NCBI GenBank assembly: GCA_033065855.1
Contig: JAVXUO010001676.1
Coordinates: 59,990-123,989, forward strand
Direction of reading: 5' to 3'
Source of the DNA: Escallonia rubra
Lineage: Eukaryota > Streptophyta > Magnoliopsida > Escalloniales > Escalloniaceae
Length of the DNA: 64,000 nt
Part shown: in pieces, positions 22,652 to 33,060 of the stretch
How the letters are laid out: each line of letters starts with the position of its first letter
Position numbering within the stretch: the stretch's first letter is position 1
Position numbers and translations under genes: made by a program
The notes under the pieces: model-generated
Told to the model about the DNA's origin: nothing
The model's database searches: none
Seen by the model: only the letters and a program-made list of their open reading frames with translations

Positions 22652-23247
22652 TGTTATGTCCCCAAGGCCTGCAGTGGATGAACAGACAGCTGAAGGTGAT
22701 AATCAAGCTGCCATTGGGCTGGAGGGAGCTACATGGAACAAGCCTAGAGTCAAGATTCACATAACAAGATCAAGGAAAAGACCTAGAAGCAATCAAGAAG
22801 GAAGAAGGATCAAGCCCAGCTTAAACTTGCAAGTAGAATTTAGCGGTAATTTCAGACGGCATCGTTTAGACAAATGGACGGTAAATGAAGATGGTACCGT
22901 TTGGACTTAATCACAATAAAGAGAAGACGGCACGTTTAGTCTTAGCTTTACATTTCTTTTAAATGCGATTTAGCGACATGTTTGTAATCGATTTTGGCGT
23001 TAGAGCCAAAACCTTCAATTTGAATTCTGTTTGAATTTCGGTTATACTTTTAAGCATGAGGCAGGCCAGAGAGAGATATGCTTGATCAAATTGGAATTGT
23101 AAATCTTCTCTCTACCAATTCTCCTGTTCTTCCCTCTTCTGGAGTTCTTCCTTAATTCAATAAAATTCTCTATTCTCTCTTTCTTGAGCAATTGTGAGCT
23201 TGAAGGTGTTAATCATGGAAGTAGTAGCATCTCTTCGATATGCTACA
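22652..23247 (+). repeat. 5' LTR of the chromovirus (596 bp)
   Basis: Bounded by TG..CA and followed after two bases by the primer-binding site. It has diverged from the 3' LTR by scattered substitutions and small indels (for example GATAATCAAG versus GATGATCAAG), indicating a moderately old insertion. Confidence 0.92.
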
Positions 23248-23249
23248 AC

Positions 23250-23261
23250 TGGTATCAGAGC
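23250..23261 (+). promoter_or_regulatory. Primer-binding site (tRNA-Met type)
   Basis: TGGTATCAGAGC, the usual plant LTR-retrotransposon site complementary to the 3' end of initiator tRNA-Met, two bases after the 5' LTR. Confidence 0.9.
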
Positions 23262-23346
23262 CTCTTAATTAGGGCCTGAACTAGTCTTTAGCTGTAGAAG
23301 AAATTTTATTTCGATCTTAATCAAAGAATTGCTTGAGTCAGTGAAG

Positions 23347-24600
23347 ATGCCACGATCAGTGAAGAACAGTCAACTCGTCGAAGTTGAAAATCACGAATTC
23401 TAGGAGGCTATGGGAAATTGATTGGCTGCTTATGAGTTATGACGTGCGGATGGCTTCTGTTGAAGCTACGATGGGAGACCTACAAGGAAGTAATTCAGCC
23501 CTACACCAAGGTTTTACTGACCTGAAGTTGGAGCTGGCAGGTTTTATGGCTCAATGGAAGCATAGATCTGAGGCTAACACCAGATCTAATATGGAGATGG
23601 GAGAGACCACCAAAAGAACCACATGATTGAGTACAACCTCCAGCAAATCAACACACCCCCACCTGCAGGTAACCAGCTTCCCCCAAAGTTACCTAAGTTA
23701 GCTTTTCCCTGATTTAATGGTGATGATCCTAGGGGCTGGGTGCAAAAATCTGAGCAATATTTTGAGTTGAGTCATATACATGAGGACTATAAGGTTCCTT
23801 ATGCCTCTGTACACTTTGATGCATAAGCTGAACATTGGTATGCAACTTATATCAAACCTTTGGGAAAGGTGGGGTGGGAAACCTTTGTGAGAGACTTATA
23901 TGCTCGTTTTTCAGTCTTATCTTGAGTGAGTATTCTGGGAGAGTTTAACAAACTGCAGCAAACAAGAACAATTGATGAGTACTTTAATAAATTTGAAGCT
24001 CTGAGAGCTCAAGTAGTTCAGGAGTTTGATTATTTGGATGAGTCTTACTTCTGTCTCAGTTTCATTGGAGGGCTAAGGCCTGAAATACGGAGTAGAGTTG
24101 AACAATTTGAGGTTGACAACCTTACCAAGGCTATACACATAGCCAGAAGGGCGGTGGTAGCAATTCACAGTATGTTCAAAGGACACAAGCCTACCCACAC
24201 TTCAGTGACTACAACCAGCTATAACCAGACTACATGTAAACGAACCTTCAATGGACCAGGGCCCCCTACTAAAAGCACCCCACTCACACCTCCTGCCAAA
24301 TTACCTACACCATAGTCCACTATGCCAAAAATCCCAGCCCTGCCCTTTCCTACCAACCCTCATAAAGGCCTTTTGCCCACACCTTCCCCATCAAAACCAC
24401 CACCAAGAACCAACCAGTTGACCACTGAGGAGCACAACAAGAGGGTCACACAAGGCTTGTGTTTCAGATGTGGGGCACCATTTACACCTGGACATAGGAG
24501 TGTATGTCCTATGAAATCAATTGCCATGATTATAGCTGATGAAGCAGCTGAAGTTGATTTACCAGATGAAACCAATGAGTTGGTAACTCAGGAGGAAGTA
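23347..24600 (+). pseudogene. gag: gag region (capsid and zinc knuckle), broken
   Basis: The likely start ATG at 23347 opens MPRSVKNSQLVEVENHEF but meets a stop at once, and the reading moves to other frames. The gag capsid homology is seen at about 23700-24170 (GDDPRGWVQKSEQYFE, then KLQQTRTIDEYFNKFEALRAQV and FIGGLRPEIRS) with stops at 23709-23711, 23824-23826 and 23920-23925. A zinc-knuckle-like CFRCGAPFTPGHRSVC lies at about 24461-24510. The protein would form the virus-like particle and bind the RNA genome. It cannot be made intact. Confidence 0.85.
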
Positions 24601-24639
24601 CCTAATATAACCTCAGATCATGAGCTGGAACATAAGATT

Positions 24640-24870
24640 AGTGTACATGCATTGGCAGGCAACAATACTCACACTTCCATTAGAATAATGGGACAGGTTG
24701 GGAATAAGATGTTTAGCATCTTGATTGACACTGGGTCTATAGATAATTTCTTAGACCCTAAATCTGTTGAGAAGCTTGGTTGTGTGCTACAAGACACTAC
24801 TCCCTTCACTGTTGCAGTAGCTAATGGAGCTAGGCTCAAAATAGATACTATATGTAAAGATTTTAAATAG
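24640..24870 (+). pseudogene. Retroelement aspartic protease segment
   Basis: ILIDTGSIDNFLDP at about 24720-24762 contains the D-T-G catalytic triad followed by a serine, as in gypsy proteases that cleave the gag-pol polyprotein. The frame ends in a stop (TAG, 24868-24870) before the rest of pol. Confidence 0.82.
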
Positions 24871-25169
24871 AGTATGGTGTCACAGGATTTTTAGTCCAGT
24901 ATGAGGATACTTCCATTAGGGGGATGTGAATGTGTGTTAGGCATGCAGTGACTAAGAAAGCTTGGGAGAGTGAATTTTAATTTTGATAATAACCAAATTT
25001 CCTTCCAGCACCAAGGTAAGTTAGTTATACTTAAAGGTGGAGAGTTCAAGAAAACAACTATCAAGATGATCACTACCCAGGCTATGCACAAATTGATCCA
25101 AGGAAATGCAGGCACTATGTTTGGGCAAATACATGCTGTCACCTGACACCAAAGGACAATAACATTCCA

Positions 25170-26070
25170 CTGGAAATTCAAGGCCTACTCATTGACTAGC
25201 AAGATGTCTTTGAAGAACCTAAAGAGCTTCCCCCTCAAAGAGCTCATGATCATCATATCAGATTGGTGGATGGGGCTAAACCTGTGAATCTGAGACCATA
25301 CATGGTATCCTTTGTATAGAAAAATGAGATTGAGAAGATCATCTCAGAGCTATTGCAAACCGGTATCATTGAACACAGCACTTCACCATTTGCTTCACAT
25401 GTTTTACTAGTAAAAAAGAAGGATGGGAGTTAGAGACTCTGTGTAGATTACAGAGAACTTAACAAGTTGACCATCAAGGACAGGTATCCAATCCCTATAA
25501 TTGATGATTTGCTTGATGAGCTGCAAGGTTCAACTATTTTCTCTAAGTTGGACCTCAAGAGTGGGTACCATCAAATTAGAGTGATGAGGGAAGACCAACA
25601 TAAAACTGTATTTAGAACTCATGAAGGTCATTATGAATTCAAAGTGATGCCTTTTGGCCTCACAAATGCTCCCTCAACCTTTCAATCACTCATGAACACC
25701 ATTTTTCAACCTTATTTGAGAAGGTTTGTCTTACTTTTTTTTTATGATATCCTAGTCTATAATCAAGACTTGGATTCTCATCTATCTCATTTGAAAATTG
25801 TATTAGAAGTACTCAGAGCTAACACGTTTTATGCCAAGGGAAGCAAGTGTGTATTTGCTCAGGAACAGGTGGAATACATTTGATCAATGGGAATGAAGTT
25901 TCCACAGACCCTAGCAAGGTAGCAGCAATGTTGGATTGGCCCACTCCAAAAACACTGAAGGATTTGAGGGGATTTCTTGGTTTGACTGGTTACTACATAA
26001 AGTTTCTGCAATATTATGGTGTGATTAACAAACCTCTTACCAACCTACTCAAGAAAGATGCCTTCCAATA
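25170..26070 (+). pseudogene. pol: Reverse transcriptase, catalytic Asp replaced
   Basis: From about 25435 the sequence reads [18 protein letters not shown], then [14 protein letters not shown] and [14 protein letters not shown], all gypsy reverse transcriptase blocks. The catalytic (F/Y)xDD box, usually FDDIL here, reads FFYDIL at about 25738-25755, so the first catalytic aspartate is lost to tyrosine. The thumb and connection continue in another frame from 25869 ([20 protein letters not shown]). Stops at 25318-25320, 25432-25434 and 25880-25882 also break it. It would copy element RNA to DNA if functional; it is not. Confidence 0.9.
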
Positions 26071-26109
26071 GAGTGTAGCAGCTAATCAAGCCTTTACAGC
26101 ACTCAAATA

Positions 26110-26521
26110 AGCTATGTCTACTAGTCCTGTCCTAACATTACCTAATTTTTCTCTTGCATTTGAAGTTGAGACTGATGCATGTAATGTGGGAATTGGAGTT
26201 GTTCTTATGCAAAGGAGCAGACCCCTTGCTTATATCAGCAAGGCCTTGGGGGCCAAGATACTAGGTTTATCAACCTATGAGAAAGAACTTCTGGCCTTAG
26301 TGCATGCTGTCACTAAATGGAGCACATACCTATGTCACTCTCACTTTATTGTGAGGACTGATCATAGGAGTTTGAAGTACCTACTTGGGCAAAGGGTAAC
26401 TTCACTGTTGCAGCAAAAGTTACTATCTAAATTACTGGGATTTGACTTTGAAATACAGTACAAGAAGGGAACTGATAACTCTGCAGCTGATGCCCTGTCT
26501 AGGCTGCCACAAATCCAGTAA
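26110..26521 (+). pseudogene. RNase H domain of pol
   Basis: Open from 26114 to 26521. It contains ETDACNVGIGVVLMQ, LAYISKAL, STYEKELLALVHAVTKW, FIVRTDHRSLKYLL and GTDNSAADALSRLP, the full order of motifs of the gypsy RNase H (first Asp in TDAC, Glu in KEL, Asp in RTDH, terminal DALSR). This domain is the least damaged part of pol but is separated from the reverse transcriptase by stops (26069-26071 and 26108-26110). Confidence 0.9.
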
Positions 26522-26619
26522 GGAGAGTGCAATGCCATCACTCTATTATGGCACCAAGAGCTGCAGGACAGCCTAGTAGCAGATGAGTAAGCACAACAGG
26601 CCATTCAAGAACTTTTACT

Positions 26620-27420
26620 TGATCCTATGGCCACATCATTTTTTACTTATCAAGGAGGTATACTGAGGTATAAGGGAAACGTGTATGTTGGTAGCCAAGG
26701 TCACTTAAGGAGCCAAATTCTGGAAGAATTACATTCTTCAGGTGTTGGGGGGGGGGGGGGGGCATTCTAGTATGCACAATACTTATAGAAGGGCTTCTAT
26801 GTTCTTCTTTTGGCCTGGTATGAAACAGATGGTGCTACAATTGGTAAAGGAATGTCAGGTTTGCCAACAGAACAAACATGAAAATGTCCCTTATCCAAGG
26901 CTGCTACAACCTCTTTCCATACCTACCCAACTGTGGACTCTTATATTAATGGATTTTATTGAGGGTTTACCTAAAACCTTTGGCAAGGATGCAATATTAG
27001 TAGTGGTAGACAGATTGAGCAAATATGCTCATTGCATTGGACTGACACATCCTTTCACATCTGAGATCATAACTAATCAATTCTTTGATGTGGTTTTCAA
27101 GTTGCATGGGATGCCTGAGTCCATAGTGAGTGATAGGGACAAGATCTTTCTTTCACACTTTTGGACTAAGCTTCAAGTTACTGGGACTAAGCTTAACCAC
27201 AGTACAACTTATCACCCATAAAGTGATGGTCAAACAGAAAGAGTTAATCACTGCTTAAAAAATTATTTGAGATGCATGTGCAGTGATAGGCCTAATCAAT
27301 GGGCTAAGTGGTTGTCTTTAGCAGAGTACTGGTACAATACCAGCTACCAATCAGCAATCCAAATAACACCCTTGGAAGCTGTATATGGTTACAAACCAAG
27401 GCTTCCTAGTCTTACCAATC
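26620..27420 (+). pseudogene. Integrase, broken
   Basis: The zinc-binding N-terminus (HNTYRRASMFFFWPGM, CQVCQQNK) and the catalytic core (LWTLILMDFIEGLP, ILVVVDRLSKYAH, ESIVSDRDKIFLSHFW) follow RNase H. The first core position normally reads MDFI with Asp, which is retained, and SDRD keeps the second. A stop replaces a codon right after TTYHP at 27220-27222 before SDGQTERVN. A 16-base G run (26747-26762) has expanded a Gly-Gly pair in the GGHSGMH-type motif. The domain would insert the cDNA into chromatin. Confidence 0.88.
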
Positions 27421-27789
27421 CTGAAACCATCAACATTTCATAAATGGATAACTATTTGCAAGGCAGAAATAAGGTGCTATCTCTACTCAAGGACCACTTG
27501 GTTTCCGCTCAGTCAAGAATGCAACAATATGCTAACTTGCATAGGACTGAAAGATCATTTGATGTTGGGGATTGGGTTTACCTTAGACTGCAACCTTACA
27601 GGCAGACTACTCTAGCATTGAGGAGGAACCTCAAGTTATCACCAAGGTTTTATGGACCATATCAAGTTCGGCAGAAGATTGTTCAGGTAGCATACAAGCT
27701 TAAAAACCAGAAAATTGTTCAGTTCATCTAGTTTTCCATGTCTCCTTATTGAAGAAAAGGTTGGGACAACATGTACCTACTTCATCCCA

Positions 27790-27958
27790 GTTGCCACCCC
27801 TTGGCACGGAAGGTCAGTTTTTAGTAGAACCTGTGGCTATCATGGATCATAGAATTGTAAAAAGAGGCAATGAAGCAGCAGCTCAAATGTTGGTTAAATG
27901 GTCAAATGCTAGCCAAGGTGATGAAACCTGGGAAGATTCGGAAATTATGAAGGCTTGA
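27790..27958 (+). pseudogene. Chromodomain at integrase C-terminus
   Basis: LVEPVAIMDHRIVKRGNEAA followed by LVKWSNASQGDETWED is the C-terminal chromodomain that places this element among chromoviruses. It is upstream of the polypurine tract (AAAGGAGAGGGGA, from about 27994). In chromoviruses this domain targets integration to marked histones; the clade (Reina- or Tekay-like) is not certain. Confidence 0.85.
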
Positions 27959-28008
27959 TTTCCTAACTGGAAACCTTGGGGACAAGGGTTTGGTAAAGGA
28001 GAGGGGAA

Positions 28009-29212
28009 TGTTATGTCCCCAAGGCCTGCAGTGGATGAACAGACATTTGAAGGTGATGATCAAGCTGCCATTGGGCTGGAGGGAGCTACATGGAACAAGC
28101 CCAGAGTCAAGATTCGCATAACAAGATCAGGCAGAAGACCTATAAGCAATCAAGAGGAAGAAGGATCAAACCCAACTTAAACTTGCAAGTAGAATTTGTC
28201 GGTAATTTCAGACGGCATCGTTTAGACAAGTGGACAGTAAATGAAGACGGTACCGTTTGGACTTAACCACAATAAAGAGAAGACGACATCATTAGTCTTA
28301 GGCTAGGTTTGACAAAAAAAAATTCCTCTTTTTTTTCAGTTTTTAAAAACTGAAAAAAAAAGGAGCGTTTGGTAACCATTTTTTTTTCCAGTTTTTAAAC
28401 CGAAGAGCAAAAAAAAAAACTCCAGAAACTGGTTTTTTTTTTCACTTTTGGTTTTTTTTTCTTAGACCACCACCACCACCCTCCCACCGCCGGCAGCCAC
28501 CTCAGGCGACCACCGCCGGCCGCCGGCGACCACCGCCGGAGACTGCCGGCAGCCACCTCCGGCCGCCGGTGACCACCGCCGGAGACTGCCGGCTGCCACC
28601 TCCGGCCGCCGGCGACTGGCGACTGCCGGCTGCCACCTCCGGCCGCCGGCGACTGCAGGCAGCCACCTCCGGCCACCACCACCACCACCACCACCGGCCA
28701 CCACCGCTACGCCCCACCACCGCCACTGCAAAAAAACAAAAAAAAAAGTCAAAATAAAAAGGGTTACCAAACGCCAAAAAAAAAAACCTCAAAAAAAAAA
28801 GGGGTTATCAAACACCCACTTGTTTTTATATAAAACAAAATTTAAGTTGTTCTTTAAGAACTGATAACCAAAATTTTTTTTTTGTCAAACGAACCCTTAG
28901 CTTTACATTTCTTTTAAATGCAATTTAGCGACATAAGTTTGTAATCGGTTTTGGCGCTAGAGCCAAAACCGACAATTTGAATTTTGTTTGAATTTCGGTT
29001 ATGCTTTTAAGCGCGAGGCAGGCCAGGGAGAGATAATGCTTGATCAAATTGGAATTGTAAATCTTCTCTCTACCAATTCTCCTGTTCTTCCCTCTTCTGG
29101 AGTTCTTCCTTAATTCAATAAAATTCTCTATTCTCTCTTTGTTGAGCAGTTGTGAGCTTGAAGGTGTTAATCATGGAAGTGAATTTCAGTAGCATCTCTT
29201 CAATATGCTACA
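28009..29212 (+). repeat. 3' LTR of the chromovirus, interrupted by a MITE
   Basis: Starts TGTTATGTCCCC right after the polypurine tract and ends ATGCTACA. Apart from the 596-bp MITE at 28301-28896 and its TTA duplication it aligns with the 5' LTR throughout. Confidence 0.92.
28301..28896. mobile_element. Harbinger/Tourist-like MITE with GC-rich core, 596 bp
   Basis: Present in the 3' LTR but not the 5' LTR, so its edges are exact. Ends are GGCTAGGTTTGACAAAA and the complement of GGGTTCGTTTGACAAAA, with TTA duplicated at both sides (28298-28300, 28897-28899); the 5' LTR has a single TTA at that place. TTA duplications and GG..GTTTG termini fit PIF/Harbinger (Tourist). A second inverted pair lies inside (GCGTTTGGTAACC near 28364 and GGTTACCAAACGC near 28762). 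The centre (28465-28725) is a GC-rich degenerate array of GGCCGCCGG and CCACC blocks. The Gly/Arg- and His-rich frames there are array artefacts. Confidence 0.85.
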
Positions 29213-29463
29213 CCTCCTTCCCTCCCACCTCCCACCCCCCCGACCCCCACCCCGTCCCACCCTCTCTGCCGCACCCCCACCCCCGCCGCCACAGCGCGCG
29301 CCACATTAGGAGGGTTGCAAATTTGTATTTTTCCTGTTGTGGCTTGCGTCTCGCTCCGGCACTGGCGCCGTACACAGCCGTTAGTGTTCTTTCTCTGTTT
29401 TTGGTGGTTATTGGGGCTACTATGGCTAAGGAAGGCGTTGAAAGTTGGAGGCGTCGAAAACAG
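29213..29463 (+). other. Possible first exon beside the retroelement
   Basis: A GC-rich, pyrimidine-rich leader is followed by ATG at 29422, which opens [14 protein letters not shown], ending at a CAG-GTAAAC donor (29464). The upstream flank at 22540-22651 (AACCCTAATCCGCCAC then TC repeats) may be the other half of the same leader, split by the 6.5-kb retroelement. No downstream exon was recognised and no function can be proposed. Confidence 0.3.
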
Positions 29464-29479
29464 GTAAACAATTAAGACA

Positions 29480-29946
29480 ATTTTGGTTAATTAGGTTTCT
29501 TGCCATTAGTTCCTCATGAGTTTATTACTACAATTTGATATGGTTAATTACCTATATGGGATTAGTACCATATGTTAGTACCTTGTTAAATAAGAGAGTC
29601 TGCTATTGGAGAACTGGTGCAACATGCTTTACAGCGTTATTGTGACAATGGTCGCATTAATCCGTAATTTTAGTAAGTTTCCCCCAAATAAGCAGTCCTT
29701 AGGGGTAAAACTTTCAAGACGGATGGAATGGGTCAGGGGGCCTAGCAATGAGCAATTTACTTGGAATATGGAGCTCACGATTTGCCACAGTTGGATTTAA
29801 CATAGTCTGGATTTTATCTACAAGCTTTGGTCGTTCGGGAAGGAATATTGGGGTCTCCAAGAGGCATTCTAGCTCCATAGTAGATGAATGATAGCCCATA
29901 TAGTTTAATTGTGTTGAAAATGAAGCCCACTTATTACCATTTCAAC
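29480..29946. other. Intergenic, no gene recognised
   Basis: Only short frames on either strand, with no conserved domain. Confidence 0.4.
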
Positions 29947-30380
29947 CGGCCTACCTAAGGATCCCAAATGGCCGGTTGCAATAATTCCTTTTGCCATTCA
30001 AAGTAGAAGTTCCGAGCGAGTTTAGAACTATCTGTTTACCAGAATTTTCAGTGGCTTAAACATTCGGGCCTTTACACCGATCATATGTCACCATAGAGGG
30101 CCTGAGAGAGAATCCTCTGAGGTTTACATGCTATATTCATGTCTTGTTAACTAATTATAAAATCCGCAGCCTACGTTGGGGATCCAAATGACCAGATGCA
30201 ATAATTCCTTCGCCATCTAAAGGAGAAGTTCTAAGCGAGTTTAGAACTATCTGTTTACTAGAAACTTCAGTGGATTAAAGAACTCGGGCCTTTACAGCCG
30301 TGATATGTCATGATAGAGGGCTTGTTAGAGTATCCTATGAGACTTCTACATGCTGTACTGATGTCTTTTAAACAATTTAA
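29947..30380. repeat. 220-bp tandem duplication, diverged
   Basis: Copy 1 (29947-30166) and copy 2 (30167-30380) share GCAATAATTCCTT, GCGAGTTTAGAACTATCTGT, CGGGCCTTTACA, ATATGTCA and TAGAGGGC in the same order with a 220-bp offset and roughly 15 per cent differences by eye. No coding capacity. Confidence 0.85.
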
Positions 30381-30858
30381 AAAACTCTCTTTTATGTACT
30401 AGTTGGTTCATTCTATCATTATAAGAGATGCATAAATTAAGTCAGTGGTGGCATTATTAGAAGAGGAAGTGGTCCACATTCTTTTATAGTTGTTCAGGAA
30501 GAACATCTGTTTTACGTGGAGCCAGAGGCTCTCATCACATCAGGTTCTTAATACATATTTGATCGCCCTACTACTGCCTGTGCAAGAGAAAGCAACAAAA
30601 AAAGTCATGACAGGATTAACGGATGTTTTTTTAGTTGAGTCTGTGTGTAATTTTTTGAAAGGAAGCTACTTCCATTAGACAAGAGCTTGCAAAGGAAGAT
30701 AAAATCTCTAACTCTCCGGTCCATCAAACTTGGGGTGTTTGGTCGGGTTTCTCTTTTTTTTTTAGGGCCAAGACTTGAAAGGCTAGGCCCATTTTCAAAA
30801 AGAGCTCCGAGCTCTTTTCTAAACCTCTTTTCACGTGGGGCTAAAATCTCTAATTTTC
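30381..30858. other. No gene recognised
   Basis: Leads into the NBS fragment. An open stretch at 30490-30678 has no identifiable domain. A self-complementary AGAGCTCCGAGCTCTTTT motif lies near 30800. Confidence 0.4.
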
Positions 30859-32060
30859 AGTGGGCAATGGCCAGAAGATTGATAAAGTAGCAACCATGTT
30901 GACGAAGTTGCCGAAAGAATCACGTATAGCTTGAAAGATAAGAAGTATTTGGTACTTCTTGGTGATGTTAGGCAAGGTCTAAATTTAAATCAAATTGGAA
31001 TTGGAATTGGAATACCTAAGACTCAAGGTAGTAAAATAGTACTGAGACCTACTATTGGCCTTGTTTGTAACTTAATGGTGGAGGAGGTGATCAAGATGAG
31101 AAAGTTCTGTGACAATGAGGCACTTAACATGTTTCAATATATCCTGAACGTTCCAAATCTTAGTGACAACCCACATATCGAAAGAATTATGTGCAAAGTA
31201 GCCGAACATCATGATTTTCATCCTCTCAGGACTGAATTGGCGGCTAGTGCCTTCAAATTAAGAGGCCCTGGAAAGGAATGGTGGAAAGAAGGATTCAATG
31301 ACTTGATAAAGTGGTCTAGAAAGGGAGATCATCCCATGAAAAAATACGTGTTTGGTTGCAAGATAACTATGACAACTTAAATGACGCCTAAAAACTGCTT
31401 CCTTTATGGTATAGTATATCCCGAGGTCACCGACATCTACGAAGATCGTTTCTTGGATTGTTGGTCCATGCAAGATTTCTTTGGCAGCTATGATGATGTT
31501 GATGAGATACTACGCCATCTGAAGATGGTGTCATTACTCGAGGAAGGTGCGAATAAACAATGTGTTAGAGAGCAGAAATGAATGAGAGAAGCGGCACTTT
31601 TTGTCTTGTCAACTAAATTTGCACATAAATATTTGGTGAAAAATAGTGAAGCATTACAGGAGCCTCTACATTTGGCAAATTGGAGACATAATGAGGAACC
31701 TCCTTGGCGGACGATGATTTGGATACTCCACCAAACTGTTCAGATTCTTTGATACTTTCCACACTTTTTTTGGCAGAGAAACTCAAATCTGAAAGCAATT
31801 CCCACATCATTCTTTGAGTATTTGAAGAAACTTAAAGTTTTGGACTTGTATCGGTGCAGGAAACTTTGCTCCACCACCATCTTTATCAAAGCTAATCGGC
31901 CTTAAGGTGCTCTATCTAAATGGTTGCAGTGCTCTATCTAAATGGTTGCAGTGCTTTCGTGAGACTTCCTTCCCAAATAGGAAAACTTAAGCATCTTGAA
32001 GTGCTTGATTCTCATGGCAGCAGAGTCAGTTGTCTACCGCCTTAGATCCGTAGCTTGATC
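30859..32060 (+). pseudogene. CC-NBS-LRR fragment (NB-ARC to LRR), degenerate
   Basis: Begins mid NB-ARC (QWAMARRLIK), without the coiled coil or P-loop. It continues with LKDKKYLVLLGDVRQGLNLN, where the kinase-2 motif has Gly for the first Asp, then GSKIVLRPTIGLVCN (RNBS-B region), HHDFHPLRTELAASAFKLRG at the GLPL position, and after a stop at 31378-31380, NCFLYGIVYPEVTDIYEDRF (winged-helix region). Further frames give REAALFVLSTKF, KYLVKNSEALQEP and LRR pieces near 31840-31960. A 21-bp duplication (GTGCTCTATCTAAATGGTTG) is present near 31910. It is paralogous to the longer minus-strand copy at 50.2-53.2 kb. Intact proteins of this family act as cytosolic immune receptors. This copy cannot. 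Confidence 0.85.
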
Positions 32061-32609
32061 TGTCTCAGGCGTCTGTTGTCTGTCACTAGTTCTCAGTCAG
32101 TGAAACTAATCATGAATGTTGTCTCTTTGATGAAAATGAAAAAAATTCAACTTTACTTTTTTGATGAGGCTGAAGCCAGTCTTACAACTAAAGGTATTTT
32201 CTGCATACTTTTGTTGTAAAAATCTGAACTAAGGCCATTTGAAAATTCTCACTTTTAAGAACAGAATTAATTACTTTTAGCGAATGAATATTCCGTCTTT
32301 AAATGTATTTTTTGTATTTTCATTAATTTCTAAATTTCCCTAAAAAAAAATAAAAAAGACTTTTCTGCTACTGAAGATTTTTGGAACATAGATTTTTGGA
32401 GTAGCTGCGACCACGTTTATGATATCTTCAGCATCTTACATTGTAGCTGTGTTTGTAATGACAATAGATAGCATCTTATCGTGGTCCCGACATTTGACAT
32501 TGATGAAATGTTCTTCCAACTTAGCAAGCCTTGAAGTTTCACTATAATGAAAGACACAACCTTCGGGTTTTCCACGACTTGAAGCACTAGTGATAGACAA
32601 CAACAGATC
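32061..32609. other. Spacer between inverted NBS-LRR fragments
   Basis: About 550 bp separating the plus-strand and minus-strand NBS-LRR remnants. Parts near 32400-32600 still resemble the LRR region in minus orientation (compare 51060-51180), so the real arm may extend further into it. Confidence 0.5.
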
Positions 32610-33060
32610 AAACTACAGATTTGAGGTAGTAGACAACTGACTCCACTGGCATGAAAATATCAAGCACGTCATGATGCAAGTTTTCCTCTTCAGGAGTCTC
32701 ACCCAATCACTATAGCCATTTAAATAGAGCACTTTAAGGCCAATTAGCTTTGATAAAGAGGGTGGGAGTGCAAAGATTCCAGAACTATTCAAGTCCAAAC
32801 TTTAAGTTTCTTCATATACTCGAAGAATTAGGCAGGAATTTCATCTATATCTGAGCTTCTGTGCAAAAAAAGTGTGGAAAACATCAAACAATATGGGTGG
32901 TTTGGTAATGTATACACATCATTGGAGATTCTCTTGTTATGTCTCCAATCCATCAAATGTGGAGGCTTCTTTAATGCTTCACTCGTTTTCACCAAATATT
33001 TACGTTCAACATTATTGAGACAATAACCTCTATGTTAATCAAGGCTGTGGTGATGACCAA
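32610..33060 (-). pseudogene. Inverted NBS-LRR fragment (LRR start), degenerate
   Basis: On the minus strand from 33060 down the sequence reads VKYLVKTSEALKKPPHL, then DWRHNKRIS, and LRR-like pieces SLSKLIGLKVLYLNGYSDW (within 32613-32798). These are the same segments as in the plus-strand fragment at 31615-32060 (KYLVKNSEALQEP) and in the 50-53 kb copy (KYLVKKSESLREP, LVGLKMLYLNGC). Stops and frame changes are frequent. With the plus-strand fragment it forms an inverted pair separated by about 550 bp. Confidence 0.75.

Larger units (their letters stand above)
22652..29212 (+). mobile_element. Ty3/gypsy chromovirus with both LTRs, degenerate
   Basis: A 6.56-kb LTR retrotransposon: 5' LTR 22652-23247, primer-binding site at 23250, gag, protease, reverse transcriptase, RNase H, integrase and chromodomain in gypsy order, polypurine tract at about 27994, and 3' LTR 28009-29212. 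LTRs share TGTTATGTCCCCAAGGCCTG starts and ATGCTACA ends. Flanks read CCTCT on the left and CCTCC on the right, consistent with a 5-bp target duplication with one change inside a pyrimidine tract. Multiple stops and frameshifts in every domain make it non-autonomous. The 3' LTR is longer by 608 bp, nearly all of it a 596-bp MITE plus its 3-bp target duplication. Confidence 0.93.

Noticed and set aside
28395-28792. Gly/Arg-rich protein frames on the minus strand
   Set aside because: They lie wholly in a GC-rich array inside a MITE; three frames are open at once because of repeat composition.
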